DNA of 16,940 bases from Castellaniella sp. UBA6218. Lineage in GTDB: Bacteria; Pseudomonadota; Gammaproteobacteria; Burkholderiales; Burkholderiaceae_B. Position 1 is the first letter of the stretch; the number at the start of each line of letters is the position of its first letter. The stretch lies in contig DISE01000088.1 of NCBI GenBank assembly GCA_002421865.1, forward strand, positions 1 through 16,940, in the 5' to 3' direction. The notes beneath the pieces were generated by a model that saw nothing but the letters and a program-made list of their open reading frames with translations, was not told the DNA's origin and did not search any database. Below are positions 1 through 5,644 of the stretch, piece by piece. Made by a program: the position numbers and the translations under genes.

Positions 1-419
1 TGGTGTCCCTGCTGGACCCCAAGGGGCAGCCCACTCCCACGCAACGAGTCTGGATGGCGGCGCCCGGCAGCCGCATCGGGCCGGCCACGGCGGCGGAACG
101 CCAGGCCATCCAGGCGGCTTCCATGCTGGCCGGCAAGTACGACCGGACATTGGACCGCGAATCCGCCTATGAAATCCTGCTGCGGCGCGCCCAGCCGGGG
201 AACGCCGCACCCGCGGACAGGACAGGCGCCGAGGCGTCCGCCCCCCAGGACAACGGCATCACCGGCGTCCTGGGCGATTTTCTGTTCGGCTCCACCGGGC
301 CGCGCGGCGGCCGCCGCGACGGGGTCGTGCAATCGGTCGCCAAGAGCATGGTGCGCAACGCCGCCAACCAGTTGGTGCGCGGCCTGCTGGGCTCCCTGGT
401 CGGCGGCCGGCGCCGCTGA
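1..419 (+). CDS. HerA-like ATPase of the YjgR/DUF853 family, C-terminal end (5' partial)
   Basis: The reading frame is open from the left edge, so the gene starts outside the window and only about 138 C-terminal residues are visible. They match the tail of YjgR-type proteins (DUF853, helicase HerA-like): a segment like SLLDPKGQPTPTQRVW, then RIGPATAAERQAI, a DRESAYEILLRRA stretch, and a basic end reading VRGLLGSLVGGRRR. The family is P-loop ATPases related to HerA/FtsK; the Walker motifs lie upstream and cannot be checked here. The GTG at position 3 is very probably an internal valine codon and not a start. A Gly/Arg-rich linker precedes the C-terminal helix, as is common in this family. The next gene begins 20 nt after the stop. 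Family assignment is fairly secure; the cellular role of YjgR is not established. Confidence 0.8.
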   Translation, partial: VSLLDPKGQPTPTQRVWMAAPGSRIGPATAAERQAIQAASMLAGKYDRTLDRESAYEILLRRAQPGNAAPADRTGAEASAPQDNGITGVLGDFLFGSTGPRGGRRDGVVQSVAKSMVRNAANQLVRGLLGSLVGGRRR

Positions 420-439
420 ATCCGCGAGACAGGACGCCC

Positions 440-1036
440 ATGCCGACCCGGACGCCCGCTCCCGCGGTTCCCATCGGGACAGACCTCGTCCGCTGCCGCT
501 GGTGCACTGACGATCCGCTGTACGTGCGCTATCACGACACCGAATGGGGCGTACCCTCGCGCGATTCCCGACACCTGTTCGAAATGCTCATCCTGGAAGG
601 CTTCCAGGCGGGCCTGTCCTGGCTCACCGTCCTGCGCCGTCGGGAGGCCCTGCGCGCCGCCCTGCTGGACTTCGACCCCCTGTCCCTGGCACGCACCGAC
701 GAGGCCTGGGTCCAGAACCGCATGCAAGACGCCGCGATCATCCGCAACCGGCTGAAACTGCGCGCCGCCGGCGCCAACGCCCGGGCCTGGCTGGCGCTGC
801 CCGATCCGGTCGGCCTGGTCTGGTCAGTGGTCGGCGGCCGGCCCCTCATCCACCACTATGCCGCTCAGGAAGACGCGCCCGTGGCCGGCCCCGAGGCCGA
901 GGCGCTGAGCCGCCTGCTGAAGCGCCACGGCTTCACCTTTGTCGGCCCGACCATCTGCCAGTCCTATCTGCAGGCCATCGGTTGCCTGATGGATCACACC
1001 ACGGACTGTCACCGCCATCGGGCCCTGGCGGGCTGA
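440..1036 (+). CDS. tag: DNA-3-methyladenine glycosylase I
   Basis: Constitutive base-excision repair enzyme that removes 3-methyladenine from alkylated DNA (Tag family, helix-hairpin-helix superfamily). The 198-residue protein aligns by eye along its whole length with E. coli Tag. The zinc-snap ligands are present with the E. coli spacing: Cys19 and His32 near the N-terminus (13 apart) and His186 and Cys190 near the C-terminus (4 apart). The active-site glutamate is Glu53 in LEGFQAGLSW, and the KRHGFTFVGPTICQSYLQA segment is also conserved. There is an N-terminal extension of about 15 residues before Cys19 compared with E. coli, so a later start is possible, but the ATG at 440 has an AGGA six nucleotides upstream. 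The gene lies between the YjgR-like gene and a DUF3293 gene that starts 6 nt after its stop. Confidence 0.95.
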   Translation: MPTRTPAPAVPIGTDLVRCRWCTDDPLYVRYHDTEWGVPSRDSRHLFEMLILEGFQAGLSWLTVLRRREALRAALLDFDPLSLARTDEAWVQNRMQDAAIIRNRLKLRAAGANARAWLALPDPVGLVWSVVGGRPLIHHYAAQEDAPVAGPEAEALSRLLKRHGFTFVGPTICQSYLQAIGCLMDHTTDCHRHRALAG

Positions 1037-1042
1037 ATCGCC

Positions 1043-1489
1043 ATGACGCCCGGCGGCCATCCCCTGGAAGCGGCCTACCGGGCCGCGCACTACCGCATCG
1101 ACACCGAACCGCCGCTCGTCCTGCGCATCGGCGAGCCGCATCCGGGGCTGCGCGCCTTGTTCCCCCAGGGCGGCATCTTCCTGACCGCCTGCAACCCGCG
1201 CAGCCGCCGCCTGCGCCCCGCAGCCAATGACCGCCGCCTGCGCGCGCTGCGGCGGTCGGTCGAACGGCAGGGCCTCTCCTGGCTGCCGGGCCGGGGCCTG
1301 GACCCCCGGGGCCTGTGGCCCGACGAGCCCGGCCTGTGGATGCCGGGGCTGCCGCTGGATGAAGGGCTGCGGCTGGCGCGCCGCTTCGGGCAGAACGCCC
1401 TGGTCCGCTGCGGGCCGGACGCGGTGGCGCAACTGGCCTGGATCTCCTGGACCGGCCGGCCCGCCGGCCGCGCGCATCTGCTAAGGTAA
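1043..1489 (+). CDS. DUF3293 family protein
   Basis: A 148-residue cytosolic protein with no signal peptide or membrane segment. It resembles DUF3293 proteins: an N-terminal AYRAAHYRID stretch, GIFLTACNPRSRRL in the middle (compare the family's ITAxNPxS), a conserved Trp-rich region around LGLDLxE-like GLPLDEGLRLARRFGQNA, and a short C-terminal strand. The function of DUF3293 is unknown; no catalytic motif can be named. It starts only 6 nt after the tag stop codon, so the two are probably co-transcribed and may be translationally coupled. That proximity hints at, but does not show, a link with DNA repair. Composition matches its neighbours. Confidence 0.75.
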   Translation: MTPGGHPLEAAYRAAHYRIDTEPPLVLRIGEPHPGLRALFPQGGIFLTACNPRSRRLRPAANDRRLRALRRSVERQGLSWLPGRGLDPRGLWPDEPGLWMPGLPLDEGLRLARRFGQNALVRCGPDAVAQLAWISWTGRPAGRAHLLR

Positions 1490-1519
1490 GCGGGTCGCGC
1501 GATCTCCCGGAGCCCGTTC

Positions 1520-3214
1520 ATGCATCAACTGTTCACCCGTCACACCGCCTTTCACGCCGTCATCGCGCTGACCGCGCTGTGCGCCCTGCTGGCCCTGTCC
1601 TTCAGCGCCGGCTGGTGGCTGCCCTGCCTGCTGTTCCTGGGCCTGAGCGTGCTGGGGGTCTACGATCTGCGCCAGACCCGGCACGCCATCCGCCGCAACT
1701 ACCCGGTGATCGGCAACCTGCGCTTCCTGTTCGAATTCATCCGCCCGGAAGTCCGCCAGTACTTTTTCGAGGACGACACGCTCAAACTGCCGTTTTCCCG
1801 TGTGGACCGGTCCCTGGTGTACCAGCGCGCCAAGCGGCAGATGGACCAGCGCCCCTTCGGCACCCAGGGTGACGTCTACGGCAACGACTACGAGTGGATC
1901 AACCACGCCATGGTGCCGGCCCATGTGGCCGACGACGATTTCCGCACCACCGTCGGCGGTCCGGACTGTACCCGGCCCGTGGACCTGTCGGTCTTCAACA
2001 TTTCCGCCATGAGTTTCGGCGCGCTGTCCGCCAACGCCATCATGGCCCTGAACAAGGGCGCGGCGATCGGCCATTTCGCCCATGACACCGGCGAGGGCGG
2101 TGTCAGCCGCTACCATCTGGAACACGGCGGCGACCTGATCTGGAACATCGGCTCGGGCTACTTCGGCTGCCGCAATCCGGACGGCAGTTTTTCAGAAGAG
2201 CGCTTCACGGACATGGCCCGGCGGGACAACATCCGCATGATCGAGCTCAAGCTGTCCCAAGGGGCCAAGCCCGGCCATGGCGGCATCCTGCCGGCGCCCA
2301 AGGTCACGCCGGAAATTGCCGCCGCCCGCGGCGTGCCGGTCGGCCAGGACTGCGTGTCCCCGTCCAGCCACAGCGCCTTCGGCACGCCCATCGAGATGAT
2401 GCGGTTCATCGCCCGCCTGCGCGAACTGTCCGGCGGCAAGCCGGTCGGCTTCAAGCTGTGCATCGGCCACCCCTGGGAATGGTTCGCCATCGCCAAGGCC
2501 ATGCTTGCCACCGGCATCACGCCCGATTTCATCGTGGTCGATGGCGCCGAGGGCGGCACCGGCGCCGCGCCCATCGAATTCGTCGACCACGTCGGCACGC
2601 CCCTGCGCGAAGGCCTGCGCCTGGTCCACAACACCCTGGTGGGCATCGGCCTGCGCGAACATGTCCGGCTGGGCGCCTCGGGCAAGGTCATCAGCGCCTT
2701 CGACATGGCGCGCCTGATGGCGCTGGGCGCGGACTGGTGCAACAGCGCCCGGGCCTACATGTTCGCCATCGGCTGCATCCAGGCCCAGACCTGCCACACC
2801 GGCCGTTGCCCCACGGGGGTCACCACGCAGGATCCCAAACGACAGCAAGCCCTGGTGGTGGCCGACAAGTCCGTGCGCGTCGCCAACTACCACGCCAACA
2901 CCCTCAAGGCCTTGGGCGAACTGCTGGGCGCAGCCGGCCTGACCCACCCCAACCAGCTCCGGCCGCACCACATCGCCCGGCGCATCGCCAACGGCGAAGT
3001 CCGCGTCCTGTCCGCCCTGTTCCCCGACCTGGAAAAGGGCGAACTGCTGGAAGGCCGGTTCCGCAACACGATCTTCCGCACCGCCTGGCCCATGGCGCAG
3101 GCGGAATCCTTCGAGCCTCTGTACAGCCTGAGCGCGGCCCTGTCCGGGCACGCCGACACCGCCGTCGCGCCGGACCGGGATCCGGCCGCGCAACCCGGGA
3201 TGGATCCGGCGTGA
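1520..3214 (+). CDS. Membrane-anchored FMN-binding glutamate-synthase-domain protein
   Basis: A 564-residue protein containing the FMN/Fe-S synthase domain of glutamate synthase (GltB central region, TIM-barrel) but lacking the N-terminal glutaminase domain and the C-terminal GXGXG domain. Two hydrophobic segments at about residues 12-32 and 33-48 should anchor it in the inner membrane. The flavin/phosphate region DGAEGGTGAAP is at 341-351. The 3Fe-4S ligands are Cys419, Cys425 and Cys430 in the pattern C-x5-C-x4-C followed by PTGV. The ATG at 1520 has GGAG at 1509-1512. Known family members are annotated as FMN-binding glutamate synthase family proteins; without a glutaminase domain it would need free ammonia or have another redox substrate, so the true reaction is unknown. 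It stands alone: no gltD or amidotransferase gene is adjacent. Confidence 0.88.
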   Translation: MHQLFTRHTAFHAVIALTALCALLALSFSAGWWLPCLLFLGLSVLGVYDLRQTRHAIRRNYPVIGNLRFLFEFIRPEVRQYFFEDDTLKLPFSRVDRSLVYQRAKRQMDQRPFGTQGDVYGNDYEWINHAMVPAHVADDDFRTTVGGPDCTRPVDLSVFNISAMSFGALSANAIMALNKGAAIGHFAHDTGEGGVSRYHLEHGGDLIWNIGSGYFGCRNPDGSFSEERFTDMARRDNIRMIELKLSQGAKPGHGGILPAPKVTPEIAAARGVPVGQDCVSPSSHSAFGTPIEMMRFIARLRELSGGKPVGFKLCIGHPWEWFAIAKAMLATGITPDFIVVDGAEGGTGAAPIEFVDHVGTPLREGLRLVHNTLVGIGLREHVRLGASGKVISAFDMARLMALGADWCNSARAYMFAIGCIQAQTCHTGRCPTGVTTQDPKRQQALVVADKSVRVANYHANTLKALGELLGAAGLTHPNQLRPHHIARRIANGEVRVLSALFPDLEKGELLEGRFRNTIFRTAWPMAQAESFEPLYSLSAALSGHADTAVAPDRDPAAQPGMDPA

Positions 3215-3218
3215 AAAA

Positions 3219-3235
3219 GGGCGCGAATCGCGCCC
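3219..3235 (+). terminator. GC-rich hairpin just after the FMN synthase-domain gene
   Basis: A perfect 7-bp stem (GGGCGCG, loop AAT, CGCGCCC) begins 5 nt after the stop codon and is preceded by AAAAA. The 3' side reads GTCACATTGATT, not a T-run, so intrinsic termination would be weak. It may instead protect the mRNA 3' end. Confidence 0.4.
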
Positions 3236-3248
3236 GTCACATTGATTA

Positions 3249-3275
3249 GGGAATTCACCTATGGCCTGGATTCCC
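3249..3275. repeat. Inverted repeat upstream of the candidate sRNA (-35 region)
   Basis: GGGAAT at 3249-3254 is mirrored by ATTCCC at 3270-3275, with 15 nt between the arms and about 21 bp centre to centre, close to two helical turns. It lies where the -35 box of the promoter at 3284-3289 would be expected. This geometry fits a dimeric regulator site, but the arms are short and chance is possible. Confidence 0.35.
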
Positions 3276-3283
3276 ACCCGATC

Positions 3284-3289
3284 TATACT
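3284..3289 (+). promoter_or_regulatory. Candidate -10 box of the small RNA gene
   Basis: TATACT matches the sigma-70 -10 consensus at five of six bases in a GC-rich setting. A start about 7 nt downstream would fall at the foot of the first hairpin of the candidate sRNA. No convincing -35 sequence is found at 16-18 nt upstream (ATGGCC at 17 nt), so the promoter may depend on an activator or be fortuitous. Confidence 0.45.
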
Positions 3290-3295
3290 GGAATC

Positions 3296-3406
3296 GCTAC
3301 CTGATGGTAGTCCATCACGCCTCAGGGCGTTGACTTTGCACCGCTCCCATGCGGTGCAGCTGCCCACAGCGGCAGCAGGGCCCCGCCAAAAGGCGGGGCC
3401 TTCGCA
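3296..3406 (+). ncRNA. Candidate small structured RNA with tandem hairpins and terminator
   Basis: About 110 nt that can form five consecutive perfect stem-loops with almost no spacer: CTACC/GGTAG at 3297-3310 (loop TGAT), ACGCC/GGCGT at 3317-3330 (loop TCAG), TGCACCGC/GCGGTGCA at 3337-3358 (loop TCCCAT), GCTGCC/GGCAGC at 3359-3376 (loop CACAGC), and the terminator stem at 3379-3400. A -10 box (TATACT) ends 6 nt upstream. No translated frame fits: the only frame through it also runs through the terminator and the tRNA. I do not recognise it as 6S RNA, SRP RNA, tmRNA, RNase P RNA or a named riboswitch. The unpaired elements (GTCCATC between hairpins 1 and 2, and the C-rich loop TCCCAT) could be pairing sites. 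The call rests on structure and signals only. Confidence 0.5.
3379..3406 (+). terminator. Rho-independent terminator of the candidate sRNA
   Basis: A perfect 9-bp stem GGCCCCGCC (3379-3387), loop AAAA, GGCGGGGCC (3392-3400), followed by TTCGCATTTT. The stem is very stable; the T-run is interrupted. It sits more than 140 nt after the nearest upstream protein gene, so a non-coding transcript ending here is a natural reading. Confidence 0.7.
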
Positions 3407-3430
3407 TTTTCGGCGTCCACAGACACTGCC

Positions 3431-3452
3431 CAGGTCGCGGCCGGCCGACCTG
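3431..3452. repeat. Perfect inverted repeat between sRNA terminator and tRNA promoter
   Basis: CAGGTCG at 3431-3437 and CGACCTG at 3446-3452 form a 7-bp dyad with loop CGGCCGGC. It lies about 30 nt upstream of the -35 box of the tRNA-Met promoter. It could be an upstream regulator site or a back-up terminator; no T-run follows. Confidence 0.35.
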
Positions 3453-3479
3453 CCCGGTCCACGCAAGATTCCAGGCGAC

Positions 3480-3508
3480 TTGCGCACCAAAAATTCCACC
3501 CCTATAAT
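3480..3508 (+). promoter_or_regulatory. Sigma-70 promoter of tRNA-Met
   Basis: -35 TTGCGC at 3480-3485, a 17-nt spacer, and a perfect -10 TATAAT at 3503-3508. The predicted start is about 3515, a few nucleotides before the mature tRNA 5' end at 3519. The same -35 hexamer and spacing occur at the tRNA-Lys promoter at the other end of the window. Confidence 0.8.
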
Positions 3509-3518
3509 TGCGTGCTTT

Positions 3519-3595
3519 GGCGCATTAGCTCAGCCGGTTAGAGCGACGGAATCATAATCCGCAGGTCCCCTGTTCGAATCAGGGATGCGCCACCA
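3519..3595 (+). tRNA. tRNA-Met (anticodon CAT), CCA encoded
   Basis: A full cloverleaf of 77 nt. Acceptor GGCGCAT pairs perfectly with ATGCGCC; D-arm GCTC/GAGC; anticodon loop ATCATAA with CAT at 3553-3555; T-arm CCCTG-TTCGAAT-CAGGG; terminal ACCA is encoded. The G1-C72 pair rules out an initiator tRNA. Elongator Met is the likely identity; an Ile2 tRNA (CAT later modified to lysidine) cannot be fully excluded from sequence alone. An oddity is the A27-C43 mismatch at the foot of the anticodon stem. It has its own promoter 5' and terminator 3'. Confidence 0.93.
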
Positions 3596-3603
3596 AAAAT
3601 ACC

Positions 3604-3637
3604 AAGGGCCTAGCGATCACTCGCTAGGCCCTTTTCC
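3604..3637 (+). terminator. Rho-independent terminator of tRNA-Met
   Basis: A perfect 13-bp stem starting AAGGGCCTAGCGA (3604-3616), loop TCAC, then its complement to 3633, running into TTTT. It begins 8 nt after the encoded CCA. Confidence 0.9.
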
Positions 3638-3663
3638 ATTTCCATCCGGCCCACCAGCGTTCC

Positions 3664-4539
3664 ATGAGCACTGCAGCATCACCGCAAAGCGGCATCCGGG
3701 CCGGCATCGGCTGCATTCTGGCCGGCATGTTCAGCCTGACCCTCAGCGACGGCCTGGCCAAGTGGCTGGGCGCTTCCTATCCCCCCATCCAGATCCTTTT
3801 TCTGCGCGCGCTCATCGCCCTCCCCTTGATCACCGCGCTGGTGCTGTTTCTGGGCGGACACAGGGCGCTGCGCACACGGCACCTGGGCGTGCATCTGCTG
3901 CGCGGCGCCCTGAACGTGGCCGCCGCTTTCTGCTTTTATCTGGGCCTGACGATGCTTCCGCTGGCCGAGAACACCGCCGTGGCGTTCTGCGCGCCGCTGT
4001 TCGTGACCGCCATTTCCGTCGTATTCCTCGGAGAAAAGGTCTCGAAAGGCGGCTGGCTGGCCATATGCGCCGGATTGGCCGGCGTCATGGTCATCGTCCG
4101 CCCCAGCCCCGGCAACATTCAGTGGGCCGCACTGCTGCCGCTGGCGACCGCGCTCGGCTACGCCATCATGATGGTCAGCGCAAAACGCATCGGCGCACGC
4201 GAAAGCATGTTCACGACGATGTTCCACATCGTCTTCGGGCAACTGGTGTTCGCCAGCCTGCCGCTGGCCTTCGTCTGGAAACCGATCGATTGGGCGCACC
4301 TGCCCGGCTTCATCGGAATCGCCCTCTGCAGCACGGCGGGGCTGGGGCTGATCACCCAGGCGTTCCGCACCGCGCCCGCGTCGATCGTGGCCCCGTTCGA
4401 CTATTTCGGCCTGATCTCGGCGGGGCTGCTCGGCTGGTTTTTCTGGGACGAAATACCCGATGGCTGGTTCTATGCCGGCGCGCTGATGATCGCCGCCAGC
4501 GGCATCTACGTGGCCTTGTCCAACGGACGCCGGAAGTGA
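3664..4539 (+). CDS. DMT superfamily transporter (two EamA domains)
   Basis: A 291-residue polytopic inner-membrane protein with about ten transmembrane helices arranged as two EamA repeats (roughly residues 12-140 and 150-286), the usual size for drug/metabolite transporters related to RhaT/YdcZ-type exporters. The first repeat contains the typical FLRALIALPLI and LPLAENTAVAFCAPLFVT segments, and the second has APASIVAPFDYFGLISAGLLG with the FWDEIPDGWFYAGALMI ending. Substrate cannot be deduced; amino acids or other small metabolites are typical of the family. The ATG at 3664 follows the tRNA terminator by 26 nt and has no clear Shine-Dalgarno sequence. It probably needs a promoter located in or beyond the tRNA region, which I could not identify. 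Its 3' end faces cigR convergently. Confidence 0.88.
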   Translation: MSTAASPQSGIRAGIGCILAGMFSLTLSDGLAKWLGASYPPIQILFLRALIALPLITALVLFLGGHRALRTRHLGVHLLRGALNVAAAFCFYLGLTMLPLAENTAVAFCAPLFVTAISVVFLGEKVSKGGWLAICAGLAGVMVIVRPSPGNIQWAALLPLATALGYAIMMVSAKRIGARESMFTTMFHIVFGQLVFASLPLAFVWKPIDWAHLPGFIGIALCSTAGLGLITQAFRTAPASIVAPFDYFGLISAGLLGWFFWDEIPDGWFYAGALMIAASGIYVALSNGRRK

Positions 4540-4542
4540 AGT

Positions 4543-4569
4543 CGCGCCATGGCGCGCGCCGCACGCGCC
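4543..4569. repeat. Overlapping GC palindromes in a convergent intergenic gap
   Basis: CGCGCCATGGCGCG at 4543-4556 is a perfect 14-bp palindrome, and its right arm GGCGCG (4551-4556) can alternatively pair with CGCGCC at 4564-4569. It lies in the 34-nt gap between the converging transporter and cigR genes, so a bidirectional transcription stop is plausible, although neither side has a T-run. Confidence 0.35.
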
Positions 4570-4573
4570 CAGT

Positions 4574-5122
4574 TCAATCGAACACGTCGTACAGCACGTC
4601 CGCCACCACCGCGGTCGCGATCGAGATCAGGATCAGGTCGGCGCCCGCCACGCGCCATTCGTAGCCATCGTATCGGGGGAGCCGGCCCAGCAGCGGGCCT
4701 GGCACCATTTTCTTGGCGATACCCGGCGGCAGCGGCTTGCCTCTCGCCAGGTTCTTGCGGATCCCCGGCGGCAGTGCCGCATATCCTCCGAGACCGGCAT
4801 CGAGCGCATAGCGCCTGGCCAGCGCCGCGGTGATCCCCGCATAGACCAGCCCGGCATACGCATCGCCATCGCGCAGCCGGCCCTGACCGTCCCTGCGGTC
4901 ATCGAAGTATTCGCGGTGCCGGCCATGCGAGTCGTAGTCCATCGGACGGCGCGATCCACCGGTATTGCCCTTGCCCGGATTGCCCCCCTTGCCGGATCCG
5001 CCGGCATTGCCATGAGGCCCGCCGTGCCCCTGTCCCCGGCCCTCCGGGGGCGCCGCCCGGACGCCAAACGCCCAGAAACCGCCCGCTGCCATCGTGGCGA
5101 ACAACATCGTGCGTCGTTTCAT
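4574..5122 (-). CDS. CigR-family (RcnB-like) exported protein
   Basis: A 182-residue protein. The start is set at 5122 because it gives a clean signal peptide (MKRRTMLFATMAAGGFWAFG, likely cleaved after VRAA at about 24) and has AGGA ten nucleotides upstream; the frame is open further upstream but without such features. After a Gly/Lys-rich low-complexity segment (about 25-60) comes an RHREYFDDR region. The family core follows: LPPGIRKNLARGKPLPPG (117-134), LLGRLPRYDGYEWR (144-157), and a hydrophobic C-terminal helix (160-180). This matches proteins annotated as anti-virulence regulator CigR family, named after Salmonella CigR, and related to RcnB. Whether it controls virulence here is unknown. 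It is divergent from the BON-lipoprotein gene and shares a 180-nt upstream region in which I could not fix promoters. Confidence 0.8.
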   Translation of the reverse strand: MKRRTMLFATMAAGGFWAFGVRAAPPEGRGQGHGGPHGNAGGSGKGGNPGKGNTGGSRRPMDYDSHGRHREYFDDRRDGQGRLRDGDAYAGLVYAGITAALARRYALDAGLGGYAALPPGIRKNLARGKPLPPGIAKKMVPGPLLGRLPRYDGYEWRVAGADLILISIATAVVADVLYDVFD

Positions 5123-5302
5123 CTCAGGGATCCTTTCATGTGCATGGACGGCTCCAGCATAGAACATCTCATGACGAACGCGCCGCCACCTTGTATCCAC
5201 TTGAAATATCGAAAACACCCGAACACCTGTCCGCCACCGCCCCGTGTTACTGTCATTTCGCATCCTCCTTATTCATCCGACCTTTCCACAAGGACGCACA
5301 TC

Positions 5303-5629
5303 ATGAAATCGAACGTCACTCGCATCATCGCCATCGCCGCGATGGCCGGCGCGGCCACCGTCATGATCTCGGGCTGCTCCGTGGCCCGGAAACAGGAAAC
5401 CGTCGGCCAGTACATCGACGGCTCGGCCGTCACGGCGGAGGTCAAGGCCAAGCTGGCCAACGACCCCGACACCTCGGCGGCCAACATCAGCGTCAAGACC
5501 ATCGACGGCGGGATCGTGCAACTGTCGGGCTTCGCCAAGTCCCAGCACGAGAAGGATCGCGCGGGCGCGCTGGCCCGGTCGGTCAAGGGCGTCACCCAGG
5601 TGCACAACGGCCTCATCGTCAAACCATGA
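5303..5629 (+). CDS. BON-domain lipoprotein
   Basis: A 108-residue envelope lipoprotein. The N-terminal signal (1-24) ends in a lipobox ISGC with Cys25 as the lipidation site. The rest is one BON domain (about 42-108): AVTAEVKAKLANDP, NISVKTIDGGIVQLSGFA and a final GVTQVHNGLIV. This is the layout of OsmY/DolP-type phospholipid-binding domains. Such proteins usually sit at the periplasmic face of the outer membrane and respond to envelope or osmotic stress; that role is inferred from the family. The start at 5303 is supported by AAGGA at 5290-5294; the frame is open far upstream, but the lipoprotein signal fixes the start. A gene of unknown function follows 15 nt later, probably in the same operon. 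Confidence 0.9.
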   Translation: MKSNVTRIIAIAAMAGAATVMISGCSVARKQETVGQYIDGSAVTAEVKAKLANDPDTSAANISVKTIDGGIVQLSGFAKSQHEKDRAGALARSVKGVTQVHNGLIVKP

Positions 5630-5644
5630 GACAATGCGGGCGCC

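Noticed and set aside
2192..3499. A 435-codon open frame on the minus strand opposite the FMN synthase-domain gene
   Set aside because: Same compositional artefact; it also runs through the candidate sRNA and its terminator and has no recognisable domain.
3261..3557. Possible small protein starting ATGGCCTGG with AGGG upstream
   Set aside because: The frame runs through five RNA hairpins, a terminator, the tRNA promoter and into the tRNA, so a non-coding role explains the region better.
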